From Mucilaginibacter sp. UBA5151 (GTDB lineage: Bacteria > Bacteroidota > Bacteroidia > Sphingobacteriales > Sphingobacteriaceae): a stretch of DNA of 64,000 nucleotides. The translations under genes and the position numbers were made by a program. The stretch spans positions 224,667 to 288,666 of the forward strand of contig DHXR01000082.1 in NCBI GenBank assembly GCA_002413785.1, read 5' to 3'. The notes under the pieces are model-generated. The model did no database searches. It was not told the DNA's origin and worked only from the letters and a program-made list of their open reading frames with translations. This document shows, in pieces, positions 45,320 through 53,904 of the stretch (positions are counted from its first letter, which is position 1; the number at the start of each line of letters is the position of its first letter).

Positions 45320-47239
45320 TTATTGTTTTAAATGAGTAAACGCTGCTTTAATGTACGCGGGCACTTTAAAGTTTAACTTTGCATCAACAAGGTTTTCAAC
45401 TATATGTAAAGAGAAGTCTTGCGCAAAAACGGCTTTGCCTGGCAGGCATTTCCATAACAATATGGCAATTTTATCCTTTTGTTGCTGATTTAATTGTTCA
45501 GGCAATGTTTGAAGATAGGCGTTAACATGCCCTATTTCTGTGGGAAATAGCTTACTAATATATTTAAAGAGGAAGTTTTTTAAGCAATCTGTTTTTGTAT
45601 CGGCGATGTTATTTTGGCACAAATCAAATTCCATCGTTTGGCAAGCAGATTTGATAGCGATTTTCGCTTGCCCATTGCTTATCGAATTAAGATTATTAAC
45701 CCGGTTACAAATTGTGCTTGTTGTTATTGTTGTATAAAATGTATTTAAGGTGACATAGTCATTCTCTACTAACTTATTGAGACTATAATCAACACTTTTA
45801 GCCTTCGGAAAACGGTCATCGTCCGTTAATACAGCAATTTTCTTTGGTAGTCGCTTTTTGTCGGTTGTACTGTTAAAAAGAAATAGGAATGGATAGAAGG
45901 ATACTCCATCCACATTTACTAATTCAATTCGGTAATCTTCAAGGTTAAAACCTTCGACCTGGCAAAACGCTGAGATCAATAATTCCTCGGAAATACCTTC
46001 GACAAATAAGCAACCCTTTGCAAAAAACAATTGAGATTTAGTGACGTCAACATATCGTTGCAGTTGATTCTTTTTGATGTCGATATCAGCTTGTGTTAAC
46101 GGCGCTGTTTTGGTAGTGTCCTGAATGATATTTTCTGCTTCCCGTGCTGTAAACGATTCGCTAATAGTGTATGCCCGTTGTTCTAAAAGGATTAAATTTT
46201 CAAACGGTACTTTAGATGTTAAAGTCGGGGAATGTGTGGTGATGAATAATTGGCTATTTGCAGATTGGCTGGCCTCTTTTAAAAAATTATACAGGCTCAA
46301 TTGAAGCTGCGGGTGTATGTGAGCCTCCGGCTCTTCAATTAGTAACGCAAAGTGAGGGATAACATCATCTAAAGCCCTTTCTTTTATATCGCCAAGAACG
46401 GTGGCGATATAAATCAGATTATTAAATCCAAGACTATTTTGCCATAACTGGAAGCCCTCAACTGAATTATTTTGCCAATCATGAGGAAGAAATGGTTTAA
46501 TAACATTTACAATATATTCGATTCTTGATTGTTCTATATGTAACCCAATCTGGCTCGTATTAGCATTTTTGTATATGTTGCCAAGATTGTCATTAATGCT
46601 ATCCCTGGTAGATGTAACTTCACCTCTTTGAAGTAATTTTGTGTTTGCTTCTTTAATAATATCTTTTATTTCGTCTTCAGAATCATTTCTCTCAACAAGC
46701 CTTTTAATTACCTTACCTAATATATTACCACGAACATTAAGTAAATCTTTTGTACTATCCCTTAACGCACTCAAATAATAATGTTGAAATAAACGAAACG
46801 TATTTACATCGGCTTTTTGTCCGTCTATGTTGCCGGTATTATAGCTAAATATAGGGTATCGTTTATCCTGCTTATATTGAATTTCAATTTTAGCATAGTC
46901 ATTGCCCGTGTTTGCAGTATCCACCACCATATATTCATAAAAAGCTCCTTTTTGTTCAGCACTTAATTCCTTGAATTCATAGGTGATTTTTATGAGATCT
47001 GATCTTTGGATCGTTATTCCTCCGCCTATAATTGGAGAAACCTTATCGAAAAAATCTTCTTTGGTAATAGTTATTTCACGTGTCGGCTCTCCGAGGTTAT
47101 AAAGTAATCTAATAGCATCTATGAGGGCAGATTTGCAGCTTCCATTTTCACCAACAATGATATTGATTTTAGGTGAGAAAAAGACTTCTAAGTTTTCAAT
47201 TCCCTTGTAATTAACTATAGAGATTTTGGATAAATGCAT
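45320..47239 (-). CDS. gajA: OLD-family ATPase/TOPRIM nuclease, GajA of a Gabija system
   Basis: The 639-residue protein has an ABC-like ATPase and a TOPRIM nuclease. Walker A is at 30-37 but reads GENGSCKS, with cysteine replacing the glycine before the lysine. Walker B (LLIEEPEAHIHPQL, ~303) and an H-loop ITTHSP are intact. TOPRIM acidic residues are FVEGISEE (~413) and TDDDRF (~475). In Gabija, nucleotide depletion releases the nuclease. It is the first gene of the pair and stands beside a repeat island. A type 2 OLD nuclease is the general family. Confidence 0.88.
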   Translation of the reverse strand: MHLSKISIVNYKGIENLEVFFSPKINIIVGENGSCKSALIDAIRLLYNLGEPTREITITKEDFFDKVSPIIGGGITIQRSDLIKITYEFKELSAEQKGAFYEYMVVDTANTGNDYAKIEIQYKQDKRYPIFSYNTGNIDGQKADVNTFRLFQHYYLSALRDSTKDLLNVRGNILGKVIKRLVERNDSEDEIKDIIKEANTKLLQRGEVTSTRDSINDNLGNIYKNANTSQIGLHIEQSRIEYIVNVIKPFLPHDWQNNSVEGFQLWQNSLGFNNLIYIATVLGDIKERALDDVIPHFALLIEEPEAHIHPQLQLSLYNFLKEASQSANSQLFITTHSPTLTSKVPFENLILLEQRAYTISESFTAREAENIIQDTTKTAPLTQADIDIKKNQLQRYVDVTKSQLFFAKGCLFVEGISEELLISAFCQVEGFNLEDYRIELVNVDGVSFYPFLFLFNSTTDKKRLPKKIAVLTDDDRFPKAKSVDYSLNKLVENDYVTLNTFYTTITTSTICNRVNNLNSISNGQAKIAIKSACQTMEFDLCQNNIADTKTDCLKNFLFKYISKLFPTEIGHVNAYLQTLPEQLNQQQKDKIAILLWKCLPGKAVFAQDFSLHIVENLVDAKLNFKVPAYIKAAFTHLKQ

Positions 47240-47822
47240 TGTGAAGATTTTATTCAGTGAAGTTTATTTAGCTAAGTTAATATTATTACAAGTCAAAGCC
47301 TATTATTTCTACTGGATAAGGATCCCCCTGGGGGGCTGTCGCAGACGACCCTGCGCAGAAACCCACCGCTACCGGGGGATTTCTTCAATCAATCCGGGTA
47401 GATAATAGTGATGTTTCAAACCAGCATGCAGGGCAGCGGCCTTTTCAAAAGATGCTGCCGGAACGGACTTTTGTCTGAACCGGAATTTTTAGAATTTAGG
47501 AATTGCCGGAATTCTAAAAATTCATAAATTCAATAAATTCGGGTTCAGACAATTACCCCGTGGAAAAATTCCGGCAAGCATAACCGTTTGTAACAGCAGT
47601 GAACAAATCATTATCCGGCCCAAAGTCTCCCTTGCAAATCCCCTCCAAATTTCGTATATTTACCTATTTCCACCAGCTTTAAAATCGCCCGCAGCAAAAT
47701 TATCAGCAGAAATAAAAACACACGCCAAACATCCATTTTTTAGGAAAATTTTCGCTTTTCTTTGAAATATTTAGTATATTTGTTTGATATACAACAGGTT
47801 AAAAAAATACACCCTCGAATTT

Positions 47823-47990
47823 TACGAGGAGCTAAACGCGTTTGGCCTCTCAACTCTCAAAAATTACGAGGAGCTAAACGTATTTAGCTCCTCAACCTGC
47901 AAAAATTACGAGGGGCTAAACGCATATAGCTCCTCAACTCGCAAAAATTACGAGGGCCTAAACGCATTTAGCCCCTCGTAATTTTGAAAT
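47823..47990 (+). repeat. Four contiguous 42-bp hairpin repeats
   Basis: Units begin at 47823, 47865, 47907 and 47949, an exact 42-bp period. Each contains an inverted repeat of about 26 bases, such as gaggagctaaac / gtatttagctcctc, and units differ by changes in both arms that keep pairing. The period is a multiple of three, so a frame (47784-47981, TTG start) reads a 14-residue repeat NYEELNAF..., and the complementary strand reads a similar peptide. No spacers are present, so this is not CRISPR. The rest of 47240-47822 is gene-free. Confidence 0.9.
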
Positions 47991-48006
47991 TTCACACAAA
48001 AAAGGG

Positions 48007-48120
48007 CTGTCATGCTGAGGCACTCGAAGCATGTGGGGTGGCCTGTACGCTTTGCATTAGCGTTAGTGCATTGTGGCGTCGTGCCTTTGCGCACATGCTT
48101 CGAGTGCCTCAGCATGACAG
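48007..48120. repeat. 114-bp inverted-repeat element with perfect 29-bp arms
   Basis: The arms (48007-48035 and 48092-48120) are perfect inverted copies beginning ctgtcatgctgaggcactcg. The 56-base middle is unrelated. It resembles non-coding palindromic elements common in this group; no transposase is present. Confidence 0.88.
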
Positions 48121-48133
48121 CCAACAAACAACC

Positions 48134-48263
48134 TGTCATCCTGAGCGCAGCGACGGATCTTCTACGCCATGCTCGCGGACTATGCTTACAGACTATGCAT
48201 GGCGGACTATGCATAGCGGGAATTGCTGGGTGTAGAAGATCCTTCGCTACGCTCAGGATGACA
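48134..48263. repeat. 130-bp inverted-repeat element (TCATCCTGAGCG type)
   Basis: Arms of 32 bases (48134-48165, 48232-48263) are inverted with two mismatches, beginning tgtcatcctgagcg. The loop contains repeated 'actatgcat' cores also found in the 49751-49848 element. It stands only 14 bases from the preceding element. Confidence 0.86.
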
Positions 48264-48441
48264 ATGGGAAAAAGGATAGTTGCTGATTGGGGTGGGATTT
48301 GTACTGGCTGCGAAAGCGGCTTATTTAACTTATCTTTGCGAATTCCTTAAAGTCTCCCCAACCGGGGGAGATTATTAACGGAGTTAATTGTTTTTTAAAT
48401 GCGTTAATGAGGGCTTCGCCGTTTAGAGGGGGCTAATTAAA

Positions 48442-49743
48442 ATGATAAAAAAATCACTCGAAAACCTAAAGATAAAGCTGCTGAACGAAATGCAGCAGGC
48501 GGCGCTTAGCGCTGCCAAAAAAGGGGATGTAATCCTGCTTTCGCCCACTGGCTCGGGTAAAACGCTGGGGTTTTTGCTGCCGCTGTTAGGTTTGCTGGAT
48601 GCTGCCATACCAACCGTACAGGTGCTTATCCTGGTGCCTTCGCGGGAACTGGCTTTGCAGATAGAGCAGGTTTTTAAAACTATGGGCACTGGCTTTAAGG
48701 TAAACTGCTGTTATGGCGGTCACCCGGTAAAAATTGAGCGGAATAACCTTTCGCAGCCGCCCGCGGTATTGATTGGTACTCCCGGTCGTATCGGCCATCA
48801 CCTGCGCCGCGACAGTTTTAGTACCGATACCATACATACCCTGATTTTAGACGAATTTGATAAGTCGCTTGAGTTTGGTTTCCAGGAGGACATGACCTAT
48901 ATCATCAGGCAATTGCCCAACTTAAAAAAACGGATCCTGACCTCGGCCACAAAAATGCAGGAGATCCCGGCTTTTACCGGGATTAACCACCCTGTTGAGG
49001 TTGATTTTCTCGAAAATAAAACCAATGCGCCCGACCTTAAACTAAAGGCGGTGATATCCCCGGCGGCCGATAAGCTGGATACTTTGTTTTCGCTGATTTG
49101 TAAAATAGGGGATAAGGCCACCCTTGTGTTCTGTAACCACCGCGAGGCTGTTGACCGCATCAGCGACCTGCTGTGGAACCGCGGACTGGTACACGATATT
49201 TTCCATGGCGGCATGGAGCAGGAGGACAGGGAACGCGCCCTGCTGAAATTCAGGAACGGCAGTCACCGTCTGCTCATCACTACCGACCTGGCCTCGCGCG
49301 GACTGGACATCCCCGAGATTGAATACGTGGTGCATTACCAGCTGCCGCATAATGAGGAGGCTTTTCTGCACCGCAATGGTCGTACCGCGCGCATGCATGC
49401 CAAAGGTACCTCGTACCTGATACTGACCGAAGACGAAAAACTGGCCTACCTGCAGCAAAATCCCGAAATTGAGGCGCTGCCGGAAAAACTGGTACTGCCA
49501 AGGCCAACACCCTGGGCAACTTTATACATCGCCGCAGGGAAAAAAGACAAAATAAACAAGATGGATATTGTGGGTTTATTGCTTCAAAAGGGAGAATTAG
49601 CAAAAGATGATTTGGGTTTGATTGAAGTACTTGATCATTCGGCATACGCCGCTGTTAAGCGGAACCGGATTGACCGCCTGGTGGATTTGATTAAAGGGGA
49701 AAAGATCAAGAATAAAAAAGTAAAAATTGAGGTTTCGAGGTAA
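48442..49743 (+). CDS. DEAD-box ATP-dependent RNA helicase
   Basis: The 433-residue protein has two RecA-like domains. Motif I is SPTGSGKT (34-41), Ia VPSRELALQ, Ib TPGRIGHHL, motif II reads DEFD (~137) rather than DEAD, motif III SAT, IV FCNHREAVDRI, V TTDLASRGLDIPE and VI HRNGRTARM. A C-terminal domain of about 70 residues may bind RNA. The substitution in motif II is unusual but keeps the acidic pair. It likely acts in ribosome assembly or mRNA turnover. Gene-free bases 48264-48441 precede it. Confidence 0.9.
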   Translation: MIKKSLENLKIKLLNEMQQAALSAAKKGDVILLSPTGSGKTLGFLLPLLGLLDAAIPTVQVLILVPSRELALQIEQVFKTMGTGFKVNCCYGGHPVKIERNNLSQPPAVLIGTPGRIGHHLRRDSFSTDTIHTLILDEFDKSLEFGFQEDMTYIIRQLPNLKKRILTSATKMQEIPAFTGINHPVEVDFLENKTNAPDLKLKAVISPAADKLDTLFSLICKIGDKATLVFCNHREAVDRISDLLWNRGLVHDIFHGGMEQEDRERALLKFRNGSHRLLITTDLASRGLDIPEIEYVVHYQLPHNEEAFLHRNGRTARMHAKGTSYLILTEDEKLAYLQQNPEIEALPEKLVLPRPTPWATLYIAAGKKDKINKMDIVGLLLQKGELAKDDLGLIEVLDHSAYAAVKRNRIDRLVDLIKGEKIKNKKVKIEVSR

Positions 49744-49750
49744 CCTCATT

Positions 49751-49848
49751 TGTCATTGCGAGGCACGAAGCAATCGCGAACTGTGCAGAGCGGTTATGCA
49801 TAGTGGTTATGCATAGTCCGCGATTGCCGCGCTTCGCTCGCAATGACA
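49751..49848. repeat. 98-bp palindromic element (TCATTGCGAGG type)
   Basis: Imperfect inverted ends tgtcattgcgaggcacgaag and gcttcgctcgcaatgaca flank a centre with 'ttatgcatagtggttatgcatag'-type doubling (cited in part). That centre resembles the loop of the 48134-48263 element, so they share a core though their ends differ. It lies between the helicase and DUF1456 genes. Confidence 0.8.
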
Positions 49849-49869
49849 AGGGGGGTAAATAATATTAAT

Positions 49870-50091
49870 ATGAGCAATAACGATATCATGAAAAAGCTTC
49901 GGGTAGCTTTAAAGTTTACAGATGACGACATTATAAAGGTTTTGGATCTCGCCAATTTCAGGATCACCAAAACCGAACTTGGCGCCATCTTCCGTAAAGA
50001 AGACCACCCCAACTTTAAACCCTGCGGCGACCAGATACTGCGTAATTTTTTAAACGGGCTGATTATCCACATGCGCGGGCCGAAGGCGTAG
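49870..50091 (+). CDS. DUF1456 family protein, single-repeat form
   Basis: The 73-residue protein starts at the ATG at 49870 (MSNNDIMKKLRVALKF) and carries one DUF1456 repeat (MKKLRVALKFTDDDIIKVL, then FRKEDHPNFKPCGDQILRNFL). E. coli YehS and most relatives have two such repeats, so this is about half the usual length. Function is unknown. An upstream extension within the repeat element is rejected. Confidence 0.85.
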   Translation: MSNNDIMKKLRVALKFTDDDIIKVLDLANFRITKTELGAIFRKEDHPNFKPCGDQILRNFLNGLIIHMRGPKA

Positions 50092-50118
50092 TTTGCAGTT
50101 TTTAGCGGGCAGAATTTG

Positions 50119-50158
50119 GCCTCACCCAACCCTCTCCAAAGGAGAGGGCTTTAAAATT
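50119..50158. repeat. Short copy of the CTCTCC intergenic repeat
   Basis: gcctcacccaaccctctcc followed by aaaggagagggctttaaaatt, nearly identical to the copy at 42822-42862 and to the left end of the 36281-36396 element. It lies between two converging genes. Confidence 0.82.
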
Positions 50159-50199
50159 GTTTGTTGGACTTACAAAGTTTTCAGAAACCCCGGTTTCTG

Positions 50200-50757
50200 T
50201 TAGTTTTCAATCAGCCGGTATTTGCCGCTTTTGATGAGTTTTTGCTCCTGCGCCGAAAATGGCTCCCTGCCGCCGAAGTCCTGCACCCAGTAACCATTGT
50301 ATTGTGCTACGCCAACTTCCCTGAAGCCGGGGTTCATCAGGTTTTTGCAATGCCCTGTACTTTTAAACCAGCCTTGCATCACTTCGGCAATGCTTTGCGG
50401 ACCCTGGGCTATATTTTCGCCGATGGTAAAACTTCTATAGCCGGTAAAGGTGAAGCCTGTGGCCCTGATTCTGTCTCCCATAGTACGGCCATCCAAACTG
50501 GTATGACTGAAATAATTATTATTTGCCATGTCCTGCGCGTGGCCGATAGCTGCAATTTCCAGCTGGCTATTCCATACCAGCGGCGGCGCGGGGGGTATAT
50601 AGGTGATGCCGCAATTGCAGCCTATTTGCCTGGTATGGTTAATGTATTCCAGAAATTCGCGCCTGAACCGGGGCGTGCTCACGGTTTGCTGGCTGTATGC
50701 ATTTATGCCTGTAAACAACAGGATCAGGGAAAATAAGCTTTTGATTAAATGTTTCAT
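50200..50757 (-). CDS. Secreted CAP-domain (SCP-like) protein
   Basis: The 185-residue protein has a signal peptide (cleaved near INAYSQQ) and a CAP domain: LEYINHTRQIG, GHAQDMANNNYFSHTS with the cavity histidine, GENIAQGPQS, and a second histidine in STGHCKNLMNPGFREVGVA. Bacterial CAP proteins are extracellular with unknown substrates. It starts 11 bases after the frame-corrected end of the TPR-like gene upstream, so they are likely one transcript. Confidence 0.9.
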   Translation of the reverse strand: MKHLIKSLFSLILLFTGINAYSQQTVSTPRFRREFLEYINHTRQIGCNCGITYIPPAPPLVWNSQLEIAAIGHAQDMANNNYFSHTSLDGRTMGDRIRATGFTFTGYRSFTIGENIAQGPQSIAEVMQGWFKSTGHCKNLMNPGFREVGVAQYNGYWVQDFGGREPFSAQEQKLIKSGKYRLIEN

Positions 50758-50768
50758 ACTGATTTGAC

Positions 50769-51937
50769 TTAAATCCTTCTTCGTTTAAAAACAATAAAAA
50801 TAAAGACGGCTATTGCGGCTGCGGCGATCAGCAGAACTATAACGAGACAATTTTTCCTGAAGAGTTGTTTTTGTACAGCTTCCGCATATTTGATGAATAT
50901 ACTTTTTTTTTGTTTTGCAGGGAATCAAGCTTCTTTTTCCGCAGGGAATTTTGTGCAGCCAGCTTCGCCTCTTCATTTTTACGGAGGCTTTCCAGTAATG
51001 AATCGCGTTTTTTTAATACAGCAGCTTCTTTAGGATAGTTATTAAGCTTGTGATAAAGCAAGGCGTAATTTTTCAGCACCTCCAGTTCCGCCCTGGTTGA
51101 ATGGTTTTTTATAGAAAGCTGCAGGGCTTCGCTCAAATCATCCATAGCAAGTTGGTAATCCTTTATCTCCCTTTTTATCAATGATAAGGTGATTAATGAC
51201 GATATGATATTGGGAATATCATTTTTAGCGCGCGAAAGTGTGTTTGACTGTAAGATAAACCACTTGGCCTGGCTGTATTTTTTTTGTGCATAATAAACTT
51301 TTGCGAGGTTGTCAAAACTCCGGCGCAACGCTGTTGAATCATTATAAGCGGCATATTGCTGAATGGCGAGTATAGTATAATTTATGTCCTCGTTTTGATA
51401 AGTTAGTTGCTTTTTCTTGCCCGATATGGTATCGTAGCCGGAGTAAAGGCTGGCTAACCTGGTGTATAATAAAGCCTTTAAGGTATCATTTGCTGCATGT
51501 TTTAGCTCCATTTTTAAACTATCAGGATCATTGCTCTTTAACAGATGTTCAATTTTGGCTTGTTCATTCAGTTTTATCTGCTTTTTCAGGCCTTCACGCT
51601 GGTTTATAGCCTCTGATAACGATGCTTTAAGGCTATCCAGCTGAATTCCGGAAGTTATTTGTTTAAGATTCTCTGTAATAACTTCAGGCAGGGGCAGTAT
51701 CGTTTTATCGGTGATGAGTAAATCTGTGATCAGCCTGACTGGCTGGTTTGCTGTAGCTAAAAAATTTATTTGATCATGCCGCTGCAATGACGCCTGTGCC
51801 TTAGCGCTGTCCGGCTGGTTTTTGGTGGCTGGCGTATCAGGGTGTACAGCTAAATGTATCGTGCCCGGATGAATACCCAATACCGTTAACCGGAAACAAA
51901 AAAATAAAACGAATAACAGCGTAAAACCTTTTTTCAT
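50769..51937 (-). pseudogene. TPR-like membrane protein interrupted at an A9 tract (frameshift)
   Basis: The uninterrupted frame (50837-51937, 366 codons) has a signal peptide, coiled-coil stretch at about 105-135 and TPR-type helices at about 160-300 (LYTRLASLYSGYD, YQLAMDDLSEALQL). At 50903-50911 the coding strand has nine A residues. One extra A, or a -1 slip, would join a second frame that reads KYAEAVQKQLFRKN, then a membrane helix (IVLLIAAAAIAVFIFIVF) and a KRRR end at 50769. That tail fits a membrane anchor and ends 11 bases before the CAP gene. It may be a sequencing error, phase-variable tract, programmed slip or real loss. Confidence 0.65.
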
Positions 51938-52182
51938 AAGCTTTTCAGCATTAGGGCTTTAAAGATAGCTATATGTATTCAAATAACATGCCTTGTAAAG
52001 CTCTTCGGTTCGTTTTTTTTAATTTTTAATCGAATTTGGCGGCAAAAGGCCGATTTTTGAAGTTTTTGCGCTTAATTAACAAAATAAAAAATACTAACAG
52101 CTGTTAATAAGTGGACTGAGTTTTTAAAAGAGCAGGTGATTTTGACCTGTTTTAGCAACAGTATTACAGTATTAAATGGAAT

Positions 52183-53121
52183 TTAACGGATATTTTTTTC
52201 GTATTTTTCTACAAATTGCCCGAAAAATTTCACGCGGGATATTAAAATATTAAAAATAGCTATCCCGGCAAAGGCGCAGATTATCCCTGCCAGAACATCC
52301 AGGATATAATGGTGACCCACGTAGATAGCGGTGCACCATATCCCAAGCATTACTACCGTAAAAAATATATTTATCAGGCCCAATCGATTTTTTAAGCCGT
52401 AATATAAAACAACAACGGGGTACGATGAATGTAAGGAGGGCATTGCCGCAAAAACATTTGAACCTTTTGAATATATGGATTTAAAGATCCCGGCATGAAA
52501 GTAATTGTCAAACTTTACCAAACCGGCTGTATTACTTCTTGTTGCCGCATGAAATTCAAATCCGTGATATTGCACATACCAGGGTGGGGCGGCCGGGTAA
52601 AGATAATAAATAACAAACCCGAGAAAATTGACCAAAACAAAGGTGAGCGAAAAATAAAGGAACTGTTTTTTGTTTTTAAAAAACAAAAAAACGGCAAAGG
52701 CAAGCGGCACCGGGATCCAGCAAAGGTAAAATATCCCTGCGGTTATATCTAAAAATGTGTTCCCTTTTATCCTCCAGTATTCATTGGGGGTTAGCTGCTT
52801 GCCATTGAAATTGATCCCGAAAAGCTTCTTTTCCCAATTGTACAAATCAGCAATATGAACAGTATTGTAATTATAATTGGGGAACGCCTTCATATAATCA
52901 AAAATGATCCAATAAATAATGAAAATAGAAAAGCCGGTGATGAATTTACGCGTACCCGGGGTCAGGAAATACAACAAATTAACTACAAATATCAAAAACA
53001 ACTGATCGGATTTATAGCCAACCAGCCACCATGAAATAATCAGATAAGTCAGTGAAATTATTAAAATGATAATTGCCCGGCGCACTGTAACCCAAGCAAC
53101 ATCATCAATAGCATTATTCAT
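52183..53121 (-). CDS. PAP2-superfamily protein, Aur1-like inositol-phosphoceramide synthase candidate
   Basis: The 312-residue membrane protein has about six hydrophobic helices and the two catalytic histidine motifs of the PAP2/lipid phosphotransferase family: MPSLHSSYP (~230) and GHHYILDVLAG (~277). The layout (PAP2_3) is that of fungal Aur1 and its Bacteroidetes relatives, which transfer inositol phosphate from phosphatidylinositol to ceramide. In this cluster it is the best candidate for that last step. It starts 1 base after the hydroxylase stop. A plain lipid phosphatase is the alternative. The 245 bases 51938-52182 downstream show nothing. Confidence 0.82.
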   Translation of the reverse strand: MNNAIDDVAWVTVRRAIIILIISLTYLIISWWLVGYKSDQLFLIFVVNLLYFLTPGTRKFITGFSIFIIYWIIFDYMKAFPNYNYNTVHIADLYNWEKKLFGINFNGKQLTPNEYWRIKGNTFLDITAGIFYLCWIPVPLAFAVFLFFKNKKQFLYFSLTFVLVNFLGFVIYYLYPAAPPWYVQYHGFEFHAATRSNTAGLVKFDNYFHAGIFKSIYSKGSNVFAAMPSLHSSYPVVVLYYGLKNRLGLINIFFTVVMLGIWCTAIYVGHHYILDVLAGIICAFAGIAIFNILISRVKFFGQFVEKYEKNIR

Positions 53122-53122
53122 G

Positions 53123-53743
53123 CTATTTTTTGCTGAAATCAGAGCCGAAAATTTTATCCCAAAGCGGGGAACTTACACCATATCCCCTGTTCGGATCCTG
53201 GTAGTGGTGCAGCATGTGGTGTTGTTTTATCCTTTTCCAGATACTTCCTTTAAAGTTAAAATGGTGTATGGCATAATGAGTTAGGTCATATATCAGGTAA
53301 CCTAATATAAAGCCGGGGAAAAAGCCCCAAATTTCGCCAGCCGGTAAAATAGCATTAAACAGGAAGTAAAATAGCGTCGCTAAGGGAATGCTTACCGAAA
53401 GCGGCAACACAAGGCGTCTTACGTCGCTTGGATAATCGTGATGTACACCATGGAATATAAAATGCAGCCTTAATGCCCATGGTTTATCTTCAGGAACATA
53501 ATGAAATACAAACCTGTGCATCACGTATTCGGTAATGGTCCATACAAAAAGGCCTGATATAAATAGTTCAAAAAAAGTTATAAGCCCCATTTCATTTTGA
53601 AAATCTTTATAAACGCAAAAAAGAATAACAGGAACAAAAATAATTAGCGGAACAGTAAAATGAACTTTAGATAAGCTCTCTAAAAGGTTATTTTTAAACA
53701 TTCTCACAGACTCCTGTGAATTGGAAACATAATTTTTTTTCAT
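53123..53743 (-). CDS. Fatty-acid/ceramide hydroxylase (di-iron, FA2H-like)
   Basis: The 206-residue membrane protein has four hydrophobic segments and the eight-histidine di-iron pattern of sterol/fatty-acid hydroxylases: HRFVFH, FIFHGVHHDYP, HYAIHH and HHMLHHYQDP. The order and length match the FA2H/Scs7 branch, which adds a 2-hydroxyl group to the acyl chain of ceramide. In this cluster it likely hydroxylates ceramide or its base. It is tightly linked to the PAP2 gene. Carotenoid hydroxylase is a less likely alternative. Confidence 0.85.
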   Translation of the reverse strand: MKKNYVSNSQESVRMFKNNLLESLSKVHFTVPLIIFVPVILFCVYKDFQNEMGLITFFELFISGLFVWTITEYVMHRFVFHYVPEDKPWALRLHFIFHGVHHDYPSDVRRLVLPLSVSIPLATLFYFLFNAILPAGEIWGFFPGFILGYLIYDLTHYAIHHFNFKGSIWKRIKQHHMLHHYQDPNRGYGVSSPLWDKIFGSDFSKK

Positions 53744-53904
53744 AGCTGGTCAGGGTTAAAATATTTTAGAATTTCTCGGCCCTTTAATGGATTTATTAGT
53801 AGAAGCTGCCTTTAATTATGGTTTTTTACCAAATGTCCCAATTTTAATAAAGATCTGTTAAATAAAAAATGATTTTAATCAATTGTTGCGAAGGTATGAT
53901 AAAT

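Noticed and set aside
43507..47239. RecF-type repair pair or restriction-modification system
   Set aside because: The TOPRIM nuclease plus UvrD partner without a methylase fits Gabija best; no modification gene is near.
47784..47981. A 65-codon frame with 14-residue repeats
   Set aside because: The repeat is better explained by the 42-bp DNA hairpin array; the start is TTG and the other strand reads a similar peptide.
47823..47990. CRISPR array
   Set aside because: Units are contiguous and self-complementary, with no unique spacers and no cas genes.
47948..48350. Several overlapping frames of 83-112 codons
   Set aside because: They cross the inverted-repeat elements and show no domain or codon pattern.
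50785..50976. 63-codon minus-strand frame in the TPR-like gene
   Set aside because: It is the third frame; the membrane-anchor frame explains the region better.
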